This document shows positions 25,129-34,078 of a stretch of DNA of 64,000 bases, piece by piece. Source of the stretch: Neobacillus thermocopriae (GTDB taxonomy: Bacteria; Bacillota; Bacilli; Bacillales; Cytobacillaceae). The notes under the pieces were generated by a model. The model searched no databases. It saw nothing but the letters and a program-made list of their open reading frames with translations, and had not been told where the DNA came from. Each line of letters opens with the position of its first letter. Position 1 is the stretch's first letter. The translations under genes and the position numbers were made by a program. Location: positions 1 through 64,000 of the forward strand of contig NZ_JAAIUV010000007.1 in NCBI RefSeq assembly GCF_010975035.1, in the 5' to 3' direction.

Positions 25129-26559
25129 ATGTTAAACACCAAAAATCAAATGAGAATTGAAAAGGATTTCTTAGGAACAAAAGAAGTTCCAGCAGATGCC
25201 TATTACGGAGTACAAACTCTCCGTGCGGTAGAAAACTTTCCGATCACCGGTTATCGAATCCATGAGGAATTAATTAAGGCAATGGCAATGGTGAAAAAAG
25301 CGGCAGCGCTTGCAAACATGGATGTGAAACGTCTCTACTCCGGGATTGGAGAGGCTATTGTAAAAGCGGCAGATGAAATGATTGAAGGGAAATGGCACGA
25401 TCAAATTATCGTTGATCCAATCCAGGGTGGGGCAGGTACATCCCTTAATATGAATGTTAATGAAGTGTTGGCTAACCGTGCCATTGAAATCATGGGGAAA
25501 GAGAAGGGAGACTATTTCCACTGCAGTCCAAACACTCATGTCAATATGTCACAATCAACGAATGATTCTTTTCCAACTGCCATCCATATTGCTACGTTAA
25601 AGTTATTGGAAAAATTATTGAATACAATGGAAGATATGCATTCCGTTTTTAAGCAAAAGGCTGAGGAATTTAATCATGTAATTAAAATGGGGCGCACCCA
25701 CTTGCAGGATGCGGTTCCAATTCGTCTAGGCCAAGAATTTGAAGCCTACAGCCGTGTCATTGAACGTGATATTAAGAGAATTAAACAATCACGTCAGCAT
25801 TTATATGAATTGAATATGGGAGCAACAGCAGTTGGAACCGGTTTAAATGCCGATCCACGCTATATTGAATTAGTAGTTAAATATCTTGCAGACATTAGTG
25901 GAATGCCACTAGTGGGTGCTGAGCATTTGGTAGATGCCACTCAAAATACAGATGCTTATACAGAGGTATCAGCGGCATTGAAGGTATGTATGATTAATAT
26001 GTCCAAAATTGCCAATGACCTGCGTTTAATGGCCTCTGGTCCAAGAGCTGGTTTAGGAGAAATTTCGTTACCAGCAAGACAGCCAGGATCTTCCATTATG
26101 CCGGGGAAAGTAAATCCGGTAATGGCGGAATTAATCAATCAAGTAGCATTCCAAGTTATCGGTAATGATCATACGATCTGCCTTGCATCTGAAGCAGGAC
26201 AGCTTGAACTAAATGTAATGGAGCCGGTTCTTGTATTTAATTTGCTACAATCAATCAGCATTATGAACAATGCCTTCCGTACTTTTACTGACCATTGTGT
26301 AAAAGGGATTAAAGCGAATGAAGAAAGATTAAAAGAGTATGTGGAGAAAAGTGTTGGCGTCATTACAGCGGTTAATCCACATATTGGGTACGAAGAAGCA
26401 GCCCGCATTGCAAGAGAAGCAATTTTGAGCGGTGCACCTATCCGGGATCTTTGTTTGAAATATGATATTCTTACGGAAGAAGAGCTCGATTTGATTTTAG
26501 ATCCATATGAAATGACTCATCCAGGAATCGCAGGTGCTAAATTACTAGAAAGAGATTAA
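25129..26559 (+). CDS. aspA: Aspartate ammonia-lyase
   Basis: The 476-residue protein of the fumarase/aspartase superfamily carries the signature GSSIMPGKVNPVMAE (about residues 325-339), SPNTHVNMSQSTNDSFPTA near 135 and GRTHLQDAVPIRLGQEF near 190. The DFLGTKEVPADAYYGVQTLRA N-terminus and MGRTHLQDA favour aspartase over class II fumarase. It releases ammonia from aspartate to give fumarate. It has its own leader (with a GGACGG...CCGTCC hairpin around 25063-25109) and terminator, so it is not clearly part of the tryptophan pathway. Confidence 0.9.
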   Translation: MLNTKNQMRIEKDFLGTKEVPADAYYGVQTLRAVENFPITGYRIHEELIKAMAMVKKAAALANMDVKRLYSGIGEAIVKAADEMIEGKWHDQIIVDPIQGGAGTSLNMNVNEVLANRAIEIMGKEKGDYFHCSPNTHVNMSQSTNDSFPTAIHIATLKLLEKLLNTMEDMHSVFKQKAEEFNHVIKMGRTHLQDAVPIRLGQEFEAYSRVIERDIKRIKQSRQHLYELNMGATAVGTGLNADPRYIELVVKYLADISGMPLVGAEHLVDATQNTDAYTEVSAALKVCMINMSKIANDLRLMASGPRAGLGEISLPARQPGSSIMPGKVNPVMAELINQVAFQVIGNDHTICLASEAGQLELNVMEPVLVFNLLQSISIMNNAFRTFTDHCVKGIKANEERLKEYVEKSVGVITAVNPHIGYEEAARIAREAILSGAPIRDLCLKYDILTEEELDLILDPYEMTHPGIAGAKLLERD

Positions 26560-26561
26560 AA

Positions 26562-26604
26562 ATTGTGTTCCTTTGAGGCCACAAGGACTGCAATGATGTT
26601 TTTT
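26562..26604 (+). terminator. Terminator after aspA
   Basis: TTGTGTTCCTT pairs imperfectly with AAGGACTGCAA around 26563-26592, followed shortly by T7. Confidence 0.5.
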
Positions 26605-26743
26605 TAAAAATGCTATTTTTATCTGGATTGATGATTGGCTACGGATGAATGCTTAGAAGCAGCGGCAGGCTGTTCTAGTAGTTCGTGACAGCTGATCATG
26701 AAAAAGCTTCCAAGATCAGTTTGAGTGAAAAGTATATATATAG

Positions 26744-26787
26744 AAAAGGTGTCAGACAACCGTTTGCGGGAACTGACACCTTTTTTT
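26744..26787 (+). terminator. Strong terminator upstream of integrase-like gene
   Basis: AAAAGGTGTCAG (26744-26755) and CTGACACCTTTT (26773-26784) form a 12-bp stem followed by a T-tract. It lies 185 bases after aspA in an otherwise featureless gap (26605-26743), so it may end a lost or non-coding transcript. Confidence 0.75.
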
Positions 26788-26931
26788 GTTAAACCATAAA
26801 ATATCACAGGGTGATGACTGTTTAATTGTTAATTATTTGGCAAATAATAAGGCAAAAGTATTTTGTTTGAATGTTACATAATCATATTGTATACTTATAT
26901 TGAGTAACATGAATTTAAGGGGTACTATTAG

Positions 26932-27498
26932 ATGGAGTATGTTGAGGCTCTAAGAGACATCAAGCAAATTAATGCCATAAAAAGATATTTAAAAAAGCAT
27001 TCTGAAAGAGATTATGTTCTCTTTGTATTCGGAATTAATACAGGCCTAAAGATTAATGAACTATTGGACATTAAGGTAGGTGATGTTCTAGAGAGCGAAA
27101 ACTGTGTAAAGGATTTTTTTCTGCTTACCAATAATGAATTAAAAAGTCCTAAAGAAATTTATCTTAATCAAAAAGTAAAAAAGGCTGTTCTCCACTTTAT
27201 TGAAGCCAATCATTTAAACAAAGGTGATTATTTATTTAAGTCCTCAAAAACACAAAAACCGATTACCCGGCAACAGGCCTACCGTATCATTCATCAAGCG
27301 GCAGAAGCCGTTGGTATAAAGGGGAAAATTGGAACGAATTCAATGAGAAAAACTTTTGGATATCATGCCTATAAACGCGGAGTTGCCATATCATTGCTTC
27401 AAAAATATTTTAATCATGCTACTCCATCAGAAACTCTTAAGTATCTTGGAATTTCTAAAGATGAAAAAATTAGAACAGAAATTGATGTAAACCTATAA
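26932..27498 (+). CDS. Short tyrosine-recombinase-like protein, catalytic residues altered
   Basis: The 188-residue protein corresponds to the catalytic domain of tyrosine recombinases only, without the core-binding N-domain; short bacillary proteins of this plan exist. NTGLKINELL (residues 37-45) aligns with the usual TGLRISELL, placing Lys40 where the first catalytic Arg belongs. TNSMRKTF places Asn136 at the usual His and keeps Arg139. H162 and the presumed nucleophile Y171 (LKYLGI) remain. No flanking att repeats or other phage genes are seen. It may be catalytically impaired or a DNA-binding derivative. Confidence 0.75.
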   Translation: MEYVEALRDIKQINAIKRYLKKHSERDYVLFVFGINTGLKINELLDIKVGDVLESENCVKDFFLLTNNELKSPKEIYLNQKVKKAVLHFIEANHLNKGDYLFKSSKTQKPITRQQAYRIIHQAAEAVGIKGKIGTNSMRKTFGYHAYKRGVAISLLQKYFNHATPSETLKYLGISKDEKIRTEIDVNL

Positions 27499-27539
27499 GA
27501 ATAAAACTAAACCTAAATAATAAAAGGAGGATTTAAATC

Positions 27540-28043
27540 ATGAATATTAGAGAAAGGGAACTTCCAGGTATTGGATGTAAATTTGAAATTACAACAAAGA
27601 ATCAAGAAAAAATAGTGATTGTTATCCATGATGATGGTCGACGAGAAATCTATCATTTTGATTCAGATGATCAAGATGAAGTGCTTAGCAATGTTACATT
27701 ATCCGATTCTGAGGCAAGACAAATTGCAGGCATCTTAGGTGGCATGTCCTATAAACCTAAAGCATTAGAAACGGTTGACTTTGCCTTTGATGATTTATTA
27801 ATAGAATGGTTTCAAGTTGAACCTAATGCACCGGCAGTTAATAAAACAATTGGAGAAATTGATATTCGAAATAACTTTGGCGTTACCGTGATTGCCATTA
27901 AGAAAAAGAACACCAAGAAAACGCATAACCCAGGTCCTGAAACGGTTATTGAGGTAGGTGACACATTAGTCTTTTCGGGAGAGCGGCATCAAATAAAGGA
28001 ATTAATTAGTCAACTATTATCTAATAAGGGGGGAGGAGTATAG
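27540..28043 (+). CDS. khtT: KhtT-like regulatory subunit of K+/H+ antiporter
   Basis: The 167-residue cytosolic protein begins MNIRERELPGIGCKFEI as B. subtilis KhtT does and ends in a TrkA-C (RCK_C) domain (about residues 75-160) with GVTVIAI and VEVGDTLVFSGERHQIKELI. KhtT controls KhtU and binds nucleotides such as c-di-AMP in B. subtilis. Its stop directly abuts the antiporter start. AAAGGAGGAT precedes the ATG. A KhtS homologue is not present. Confidence 0.9.
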   Translation: MNIRERELPGIGCKFEITTKNQEKIVIVIHDDGRREIYHFDSDDQDEVLSNVTLSDSEARQIAGILGGMSYKPKALETVDFAFDDLLIEWFQVEPNAPAVNKTIGEIDIRNNFGVTVIAIKKKNTKKTHNPGPETVIEVGDTLVFSGERHQIKELISQLLSNKGGGV

Positions 28044-29270
28044 ATGAATGATTTAGTATTGGAAGTCGGCACTGCTCTTATCCTTGTGGCATTTGGATCC
28101 ATTATTGCAAACAAGCTGAAGTTTTCCATTATCCCATTTTTAATCATTTTAGGGATGTTAGTGGGTCCACATGCCCCACAGATAGGGATCATTGATCTAA
28201 CCTTTATTGAAAGTAATGATATTATTACATTTTTAGGAAGAATTGGTGTATTATTTCTACTATTCTATTTAGGGCTAGAATTTTCGGTCGGCAAACTAAT
28301 GAAATCAGGACGAAACATAGTGGTAGGTGGCAGTATCTATGTAGCTATTAATTTTGTTTTGGGACTTTTATATGGTTTCATAGTTGGTATGCCATGGATC
28401 GAAGCCCTGATTATTGCTGGACTTCTTAGTGTCTCATCCAGTGCCATTGTGGCGAAAGTTCTTGTTGATTTAAAAAGAACAGCCAATCCAGAAACAGAAC
28501 TAGTCCTTGGTATCATTTTATTTGACGATATTTTCCTCGCTTTATTTTTAACGACCATGTCAGGTGTATTACTAGCGGGCACTACTTCTTTCCTCGGTAT
28601 TTTCACGTCTGTAATTATTTCAGTTGGTTATATGCTCATGTTTTTTGTTATTGCCCGAAAAGGTGCTCCATTACTAAATAAATGGTTAAATATTAAATCT
28701 GACGAGATTTTTATCATCGTGATTTTTGCCATATTGTTTTTTGTTGCTGGATTTTCGGAAACGCTTCATGTCGCTGAAGCGATCGGTGCTCTTTTACTAG
28801 GTTTAGTTTTCTCTGAAACAGAGCATCGCGATCGCATTGAACATTTGGTTGTTCCTTTTAGGGACTTCTTTGGAGCTATTTTCTTCTTCAGTTTTGGATT
28901 AAGCATTGATCCAGCAACATTAGCGGATGCAATTTGGTTAGCATTAGGTGCAGCTTTAGTAACCATTATTGGGAATTTTGTTGCGGGTATAATTTCTGGT
29001 AGAAGAGCGGGGCTATCTCATAAGGCGTCTACTAATATTGGTTTAACCATTATGGCTCGTGGAGAGTTTTCGATTATTGTAGCAAACTTAGGAGTTACTG
29101 CAGGATTGAATACGATCCTAACTCCTTTTACAGCTTTATATGTTCTTATTTTGGCGATAGCAGGTCCGCTTATGGCGAAAGAAAGTAAAACTATTTACAA
29201 ATATTTAAATAAGATTTTTAAATGGAAAAAGGAAACAGAAAGAAAAAAAATAGAAGTGCCTGGGGACTAA
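28044..29270 (+). CDS. khtU: CPA2 family K+/H+ antiporter
   Basis: The 408-residue membrane protein has about 12 helices of the Na_H_Exchanger (CPA2) fold, including GRIGVLFLLFYLGLEFS near residue 70, the SSSAIVAKVL and ILFDDIFLALFL segments near 130-160 (with the membrane acidic residues), and the C-terminal half repeat. It exports K+ in exchange for H+ under control of KhtT. The pair forms an operon ended by a terminator at 29286. Confidence 0.9.
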   Translation: MNDLVLEVGTALILVAFGSIIANKLKFSIIPFLIILGMLVGPHAPQIGIIDLTFIESNDIITFLGRIGVLFLLFYLGLEFSVGKLMKSGRNIVVGGSIYVAINFVLGLLYGFIVGMPWIEALIIAGLLSVSSSAIVAKVLVDLKRTANPETELVLGIILFDDIFLALFLTTMSGVLLAGTTSFLGIFTSVIISVGYMLMFFVIARKGAPLLNKWLNIKSDEIFIIVIFAILFFVAGFSETLHVAEAIGALLLGLVFSETEHRDRIEHLVVPFRDFFGAIFFFSFGLSIDPATLADAIWLALGAALVTIIGNFVAGIISGRRAGLSHKASTNIGLTIMARGEFSIIVANLGVTAGLNTILTPFTALYVLILAIAGPLMAKESKTIYKYLNKIFKWKKETERKKIEVPGD

Positions 29271-29285
29271 TGGGCATAATGACGA

Positions 29286-29317
29286 AGGTGTTCCAAAAAA
29301 TTGGAACACCTGTTTTA
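29286..29317 (+). terminator. Terminator after khtTU
   Basis: AGGTGTTCCAA and TTGGAACACCT arms with a 4-base A loop are followed by GTTTTATT. Confidence 0.85.
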
Positions 29318-29378
29318 TTGACAGAAAATTTGGATAAAAGGTAAAATAATTACAATATTTATAAAACTTACGAACATA

Positions 29379-29395
29379 ATTCGATAATGTCGAAT
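29379..29395. promoter_or_regulatory. Palindrome at the IclR gene, candidate autoregulatory operator
   Basis: ATTCGA and TCGAAT flank a 5-base spacer just upstream of the IclR start. IclR proteins commonly bind such dyads at their own promoters. It overlaps the ATG at 29387, which argues for use of the ATG at 29411. Confidence 0.4.
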
Positions 29396-29410
29396 AGAAA
29401 GGGAAAGTGT

Positions 29411-30190
29411 ATGACTGAACGTCTTATTCAATCCATTGAAAGAGCTGCAGATGTTCTTGAATTGTTTTTAACTTCTTCCGAAGAACTTAGTTTGAAGGAA
29501 ATGAGCGATAGGCTCGGATTATCCAAAAGTACGGTTCATGGCATTATTAAGACACTTGAGTATAGAGGGTATTTGAAGCAAAATCCAAATAACCTGAAAT
29601 ACAAATTGGGGTTGAAGTTGTTTGAACTAGGAAACAAGGTTAGTGACCAGTTTGACTTAAGTAAATTAGCCCGTCCAATTATAAAAGAATTGGTAGATGA
29701 TCTGAAAGAAACTGTTCATCTTGTCGTTTTTGAACGGGGAGAAGTGATTTATGTTGAAAAAATGGAAGGACCACAGGCGATAAGAATTTATTCACAGGTA
29801 GGCAAGAAAGCACCGATTCATTGTACAGGTGTCGGAAAATCAATTCTTGCCTTTCAAGATGAGGAAGAAATGGAAAGACTTTTATCTAACACTGAATTGA
29901 AACCGTATACAGAATTCACTATGACAGATAAAGAGGAAATCAAAAAGCATTTACAAACCATTCGAGAACAAGGCTATGCAACAGATGATGAAGAAATTGA
30001 ACTGGGGCTTAAATGTGTCGCCGCTCCTATATTTGACCATCATGGCAAGGCGATAGCTGCTATTAGTTGTGCCGCTCCAAAATTTAGGATGGGAGATGAA
30101 AGGCAGACGGAAATTATTCGACGGATTAAAGAAGCGGCGGCAATGATTTCACGAAATATGGGTTATCAACAAAAACCTGCACATGTGTAG
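29411..30190 (+). CDS. IclR family transcriptional regulator
   Basis: The 259-residue protein has an N-terminal winged helix (RAADVLELF, then LSLKEMSDRLGLSKSTVHGIIKTLEYRGYL, about residues 12-55). A C-terminal IclR effector domain follows, with GKKAPIHCTGVGKSILAF near residue 130 and CVAAPIFDHHGKAIAAISCAAP near residue 200. It lies 35 bases ahead of the acetaldehyde dehydrogenase and aldolase genes on the same strand, so it likely regulates them and is co-transcribed. AAAGGGAAAG precedes ATG 29411. Confidence 0.87.
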   Translation: MTERLIQSIERAADVLELFLTSSEELSLKEMSDRLGLSKSTVHGIIKTLEYRGYLKQNPNNLKYKLGLKLFELGNKVSDQFDLSKLARPIIKELVDDLKETVHLVVFERGEVIYVEKMEGPQAIRIYSQVGKKAPIHCTGVGKSILAFQDEEEMERLLSNTELKPYTEFTMTDKEEIKKHLQTIREQGYATDDEEIELGLKCVAAPIFDHHGKAIAAISCAAPKFRMGDERQTEIIRRIKEAAAMISRNMGYQQKPAHV

Positions 30191-30225
30191 GGTTGGATTA
30201 TGTTTAATAAGTTTAGAGGAGGAGA

Positions 30226-31116
30226 ATGGATTTGGCGAAAGTAAAAGTAGCAATTCTAGGTTCAGGGAATATTGGAACAGATCTAATGATGAAGCTTGGG
30301 CGTTCCGATGTATTGGAGCTTACCTCAGTCATTGGAATTGACCCAGAGTCAGAGGGGTTAAAACGTGCCAGAGAATTAGGATACACTGCTATTGATACAG
30401 GAATTGAAGGATTTCTTGAACGTCCAGAACTCGCGGATATTGTGTTTGACGCCACCTCAGCAAAAGCACATATCCGCCATGCAAAGCTATTAAAAAAAGC
30501 GGGGAAAAAAGTCATTGATATGACGCCGGCAGCAAGAGGACCGTTTGTTGTTCCAGCTGTCAACATGGGGACAAATTTGGACGCAGATAATATCAATCTC
30601 ATTACATGTGGTGGTCAAGCAACGATTCCGATGGTACACGCAGTAAATCGGGTGAGTCCGGTTGAATATGCCGAAATCGTGGCTACGATCTCAAGTCGGA
30701 GCGCAGGGCCAGGAACTAGGGCAAACATCGATGAGTTTACCGAAACGACGTCACGGGGAATTGTAGAGATTGGCGGTGCAAAGAAAGGGAAAGCCATTAT
30801 CATTTTAAATCCAGCCGAACCGCCCATTTTAATGAGAAACACAGTTTATGCTCTTGTTGAAGAGGGAACGATGGATGAAGCAAAAATCGTTGAATCCATT
30901 AAACAAATGGAAAAAAACGTTCAATCGTATGTTCCTGGATACCGCCTACGGACAGACCCTATCATTGACGGCAATAAAATTACTATCTTCCTTGAAGTCG
31001 AAGGTGCGGGTGATTATTTGCCGAAATACTCTGGCAATCTCGATATTATGACAGCAGCAGGGGTAAAGGTAGCAGAAGAATTCGCCAAAAATCAATTAGC
31101 CAAACAGCTAGTGTAA
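30226..31116 (+). CDS. Acetaldehyde dehydrogenase (acylating)
   Basis: The 296-residue enzyme (MhpF/DmpF/BphJ type) turns acetaldehyde, NAD+ and CoA into acetyl-CoA. The Rossmann loop [13 protein letters not shown] is at residues 9-21, and the catalytic Cys is C128 in [31 protein letters not shown] near residue 160 is typical. It forms a channel-linked complex with the aldolase encoded 21 bases downstream. GAGGAGA stands just before the ATG. Confidence 0.95.
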   Translation: MDLAKVKVAILGSGNIGTDLMMKLGRSDVLELTSVIGIDPESEGLKRARELGYTAIDTGIEGFLERPELADIVFDATSAKAHIRHAKLLKKAGKKVIDMTPAARGPFVVPAVNMGTNLDADNINLITCGGQATIPMVHAVNRVSPVEYAEIVATISSRSAGPGTRANIDEFTETTSRGIVEIGGAKKGKAIIILNPAEPPILMRNTVYALVEEGTMDEAKIVESIKQMEKNVQSYVPGYRLRTDPIIDGNKITIFLEVEGAGDYLPKYSGNLDIMTAAGVKVAEEFAKNQLAKQLV

Positions 31117-31137
31117 TAGAAAGGAGATAACTAGAAC

Positions 31138-32154
31138 ATGACTAGAGATATTTATATCACGGAAGTCGCCTTACGTGATGGGAGCCATGCGATCTCACAT
31201 CAATATACGGTTGAACAGGTAAGAAAAGTAGCCAAGGCGTTAAATGATGCAGGTGTTCCATATATTGAAATATCCCATGGCGATGGACTAGCCGGCTCAT
31301 CCTTACAGTATGGTCTTTCCCGTACAAATGAAATGGAATTAATTGAGGCAGCTGTAACTGTGGCCGACCGTTCAAAAATTGCGGTTCTCCTTCTTCCGGG
31401 TATTGGGACGGTAAAAGAACTGAAAGAAGCGGCCAAATTAGGAGCGAAAATGGCGCGTATTGCTACTCATGTGACCGAGGCAGATGTTGCTTTACAGCAT
31501 ATACATGCCGCTAAAGATTTAGGGATGGAAACAGTCGGGTTTTTAATGATGGCTCACATGGCTCCTATTGAAAAATTGGTAGAACAGGCAAAATTAATGG
31601 AGAGCTACGGGGCGGATACCGTTTATGTGGTTGATTCGGCCGGTTATTTGCTTCCGGATCAAGTTGCCGAAAGAATTCGTGCTCTTAAACAATCGATCGG
31701 AGTAAATGTAGGTTTTCACGGCCATAATAATTTATCTCTGGCGATGGCCAATACACTTGCTGCTATTAAGGAGGGGGCTACTCGCATTGACGGCAGTGTT
31801 CGTTGCTTAGGAGCTGGTGCTGGCAATACGCAAACAGAGGTGCTTGTCGCCGTTCTAGACCGTATGGGAATCAAGACAGGGGTAGATTTGTATAAAATGA
31901 TGGATCTAGCTGAAGATATTATCGCCCCTATTTTACAAACACCGCAGGAAATTACAAGGGACAGCCTTACATTGGGATATGCGGGTGTATACTCAAGTTT
32001 TGCTCTCCATGCTAAACGGGCCGCGGCCAAATTTGGAATTGATTCCCGTGATATTTTAATAGAACTTGGTAAGCGAAAAGTGGTTGGGGGGCAAGAAGAC
32101 ATGATTGTAGATGTCGCAGCTGAAATCGCGAAGTCCAAGGCTATCTCCATTTAA
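31138..32154 (+). CDS. 4-hydroxy-2-oxovalerate aldolase
   Basis: The 338-residue HMGL-like TIM-barrel enzyme splits 4-hydroxy-2-oxovalerate into pyruvate and acetaldehyde. ALRDGSHAISHQYT near residue 12 carries the Arg-Asp and His of the active site, and VGFHGHNNLSLAMANTLAAIKEGA near 195 supplies the metal histidines. A C-terminal communication domain follows. It completes the route from 3-hydroxyanthranilate to central metabolism. AAAGGAGATAAC precedes the ATG. Confidence 0.95.
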   Translation: MTRDIYITEVALRDGSHAISHQYTVEQVRKVAKALNDAGVPYIEISHGDGLAGSSLQYGLSRTNEMELIEAAVTVADRSKIAVLLLPGIGTVKELKEAAKLGAKMARIATHVTEADVALQHIHAAKDLGMETVGFLMMAHMAPIEKLVEQAKLMESYGADTVYVVDSAGYLLPDQVAERIRALKQSIGVNVGFHGHNNLSLAMANTLAAIKEGATRIDGSVRCLGAGAGNTQTEVLVAVLDRMGIKTGVDLYKMMDLAEDIIAPILQTPQEITRDSLTLGYAGVYSSFALHAKRAAAKFGIDSRDILIELGKRKVVGGQEDMIVDVAAEIAKSKAISI

Positions 32155-32293
32155 TGTCAATACACTATGTAATTTCCCTGAATTTTTGAGAAGCAATTCC
32201 TTTAGTTAATAAACCAATAACGATATAATGGAATTATAAGTCATCATTTTGCCAAACTTTTTTCTAAATAGGAGTGTAACAGGGGGAAATGGA

Positions 32294-32515
32294 ATGTTAC
32301 TAGCGGCGGTTTCAGGGGTAATTGGTTTTTTCTTGGTTTTTATTGAGTCGATGATAGTCATGAAACTAAAAGGCTATGTAACCATTGAATTTGGTGGAAT
32401 TGCCCCGTTTGTCAATATATGGGCTATGAATTTCTTTTTGGCTTTTACCATCCTTACACAGGTAACAAACTGGTTGGTGAATAAAGAGGATTTAATGAAA
32501 AATAATCGCTTTTAA
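32294..32515 (+). CDS. Small two-helix membrane protein
   Basis: The 73-residue product has two hydrophobic segments (about residues 2-24 and 37-58) and a charged tail ending NKEDLMKNNRF. I recognise no family. ATG 32294 follows AGGGGG (32281-32286); the frame opens at 32249 with GTG/TTG-type codons but no better ribosome binding site. A terminator follows. Confidence 0.5.
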   Translation: MLLAAVSGVIGFFLVFIESMIVMKLKGYVTIEFGGIAPFVNIWAMNFFLAFTILTQVTNWLVNKEDLMKNNRF

Positions 32516-32530
32516 TCGAACTAAACAATA

Positions 32531-32570
32531 AAACGCCTCATTCGCGAAATGCGATAGAGGCGTATTTTTT
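32531..32570. terminator. Bidirectional terminator
   Basis: ACGCCTC and GAGGCGT arms with an inner CGC/GCG pairing are followed by T6 on the plus strand and flanked by A-runs on the other side. It separates the small membrane gene from the convergent DoxX gene. Confidence 0.8.
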
Positions 32571-32575
32571 GGATG

Positions 32576-33085
32576 TTAAGCATTTTGTTTTACTCGATAA
32601 TCTGTTTTCCATGTTGTTTTACGAATAAATGGTACGACCCAGCGATCTAATCCGTAGCGACCAGCATTATAGCCTGCAGCTAAGATGATGAATCCTAGGA
32701 AAATGTCCGTTGGGTTGTGAGAAACCGTTCCTGCGAGGAAGAAAGAGAAGTTCATCACTAAGCCAAAGAACATCGCAGCAGTGGTTAAGCAACCTAATAG
32801 TAATCCCAAACCAACTAATGTTTCACCCCAAGGAATGAGAAAGTTGAAGAGTTCAACATTAGGTAAGGCAAAGCCTTGTAAGAAATCTACATACCAACCA
32901 TAAACAACGCTTCCGTCAGGACCTTTCACCGGATTGGCAACGGCATTTTTCAAAAAACCAGAAGCGTCAAATCCACCAGTTATTTTTCCCAGACCTGCTG
33001 TGAACCAAGAATATCCAAGATATAAACGCAATACGGTTAAAATACCAGCGGCAATTTTGTTTTCCCTTAGAAATGTGTTAAACAT
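32576..33085 (-). CDS. DoxX family membrane protein
   Basis: The 169-residue protein has four hydrophobic segments and the DoxX marks LRLYLGYSWFTAGLGKITGGFDASGFL near residue 20 and PWGETLVGLGLLLGCLTTAAMFFGL near residue 85. DoxX-like proteins are linked to thiol or quinone redox at the membrane, but the role here is unknown. AAGGAGATG precedes the ATG. Monocistronic. Confidence 0.85.
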   Translation of the reverse strand: MFNTFLRENKIAAGILTVLRLYLGYSWFTAGLGKITGGFDASGFLKNAVANPVKGPDGSVVYGWYVDFLQGFALPNVELFNFLIPWGETLVGLGLLLGCLTTAAMFFGLVMNFSFFLAGTVSHNPTDIFLGFIILAAGYNAGRYGLDRWVVPFIRKTTWKTDYRVKQNA

Positions 33086-33344
33086 ATGAATACATCTCCT
33101 TAATGAAGAGTAAGTTATTTATTACACTATTAATATAGCAAATGTTTCTTAAATGGAGACGATTATGTTCACTATTTCACATATTAGTCAAAAAGACTTG
33201 AACATTTTGTTACAGTTCAATGGTCATGAAAAATAGATAGGTCAACATCATGTATTTCCAGTGTTTAATAGTATTCATGTAATGGTGTCTCTATAGGATG
33301 GTAAGGGAATATTTGATATAATAAAGGAAATTTTCGATTGAAGG

Positions 33345-33962
33345 ATGATGGCATTGAGGAATCAGGAGTGCTATGGATTATTGTTGGATGTGGAAACGAC
33401 AGGTTTAGGCCCAACTACAGATGAGGTCATTGAACTTGCTTTAAAGCTTTTTACTTATCGAGAGGATACAGGTGAAATCATAGAAGTTTTAGATGAAGAT
33501 TCTTTTTTAAGGGAGCCGATATCGGATTCAGCTCGTAGAAATTATGATAGGGCCTTTCAAGTCCATGGTATCCCCTATGAACTTGTGCGTGGAAAGAGAT
33601 TCAGTGATGTAAAAATAAGAACCTATTTTCATAGGGCAGATGCGGTATTTGCCCATAATGCTTCCTTTGACCGTAGTTTTCTATACCATATGTATCCAGA
33701 GGTTAATGACATGAAGTGGTATTGTACGATGAGGAATGTACCATGGAAGCAATATGGTTTCCCTAATGGAAAATTAATTACGCTGCTTGAAGCCCATGAA
33801 ATCACCCATATTCAAACACATAGAGCGATGGATGATATTACATATTTAATGGAATTGCTTAAAAAAAGGAGCCCAAAAGGGAACTTATATCTTCAGGAAA
33901 TATTAGAATACGGTCCAATGAGAAAATACAAGCCAGCTGCATCAAGAGCAAAATTGGGATAA
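33345..33962 (+). CDS. DEDDh 3'-5' exonuclease
   Basis: The 205-residue protein has the three Exo motifs of the DnaQ/RNase T superfamily: LDVETTGL (Exo I, residue about 15), HNASFDRSFL (Exo II, near 105) and HRAMDDITYLM (Exo III with the catalytic His, near 160). It degrades DNA or RNA from the 3' end; its pathway is unknown. The start is uncertain: ATG 33345/33348 or TTG 33354, which has GAAGGA at better spacing. Confidence 0.85.
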   Translation: MMALRNQECYGLLLDVETTGLGPTTDEVIELALKLFTYREDTGEIIEVLDEDSFLREPISDSARRNYDRAFQVHGIPYELVRGKRFSDVKIRTYFHRADAVFAHNASFDRSFLYHMYPEVNDMKWYCTMRNVPWKQYGFPNGKLITLLEAHEITHIQTHRAMDDITYLMELLKKRSPKGNLYLQEILEYGPMRKYKPAASRAKLG

Positions 33963-33963
33963 G

Positions 33964-34000
33964 AAAACCGTCATGCCGTTTGCTGCATGGCGGTTTATTT
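33964..34000 (+). terminator. Terminator after exonuclease gene
   Basis: AAACCGTCATGC pairs with GCATGGCGGTTT (one mismatch), followed by ATTTCTATTT. Confidence 0.7.
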
Positions 34001-34078
34001 CTATTTGAGCCTTATTTTAATAGACATAGAAAATCATAGAAAAAATGTTTGCCTCACGAGGAAAGGAGAATATGCTCA

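Noticed and set aside
26932-27498. Prophage or integrative element marked by the recombinase-like gene
   Set aside because: No att-type direct repeats, tRNA gene, phage or conjugation genes are nearby, and neighbours are ordinary chromosomal genes.
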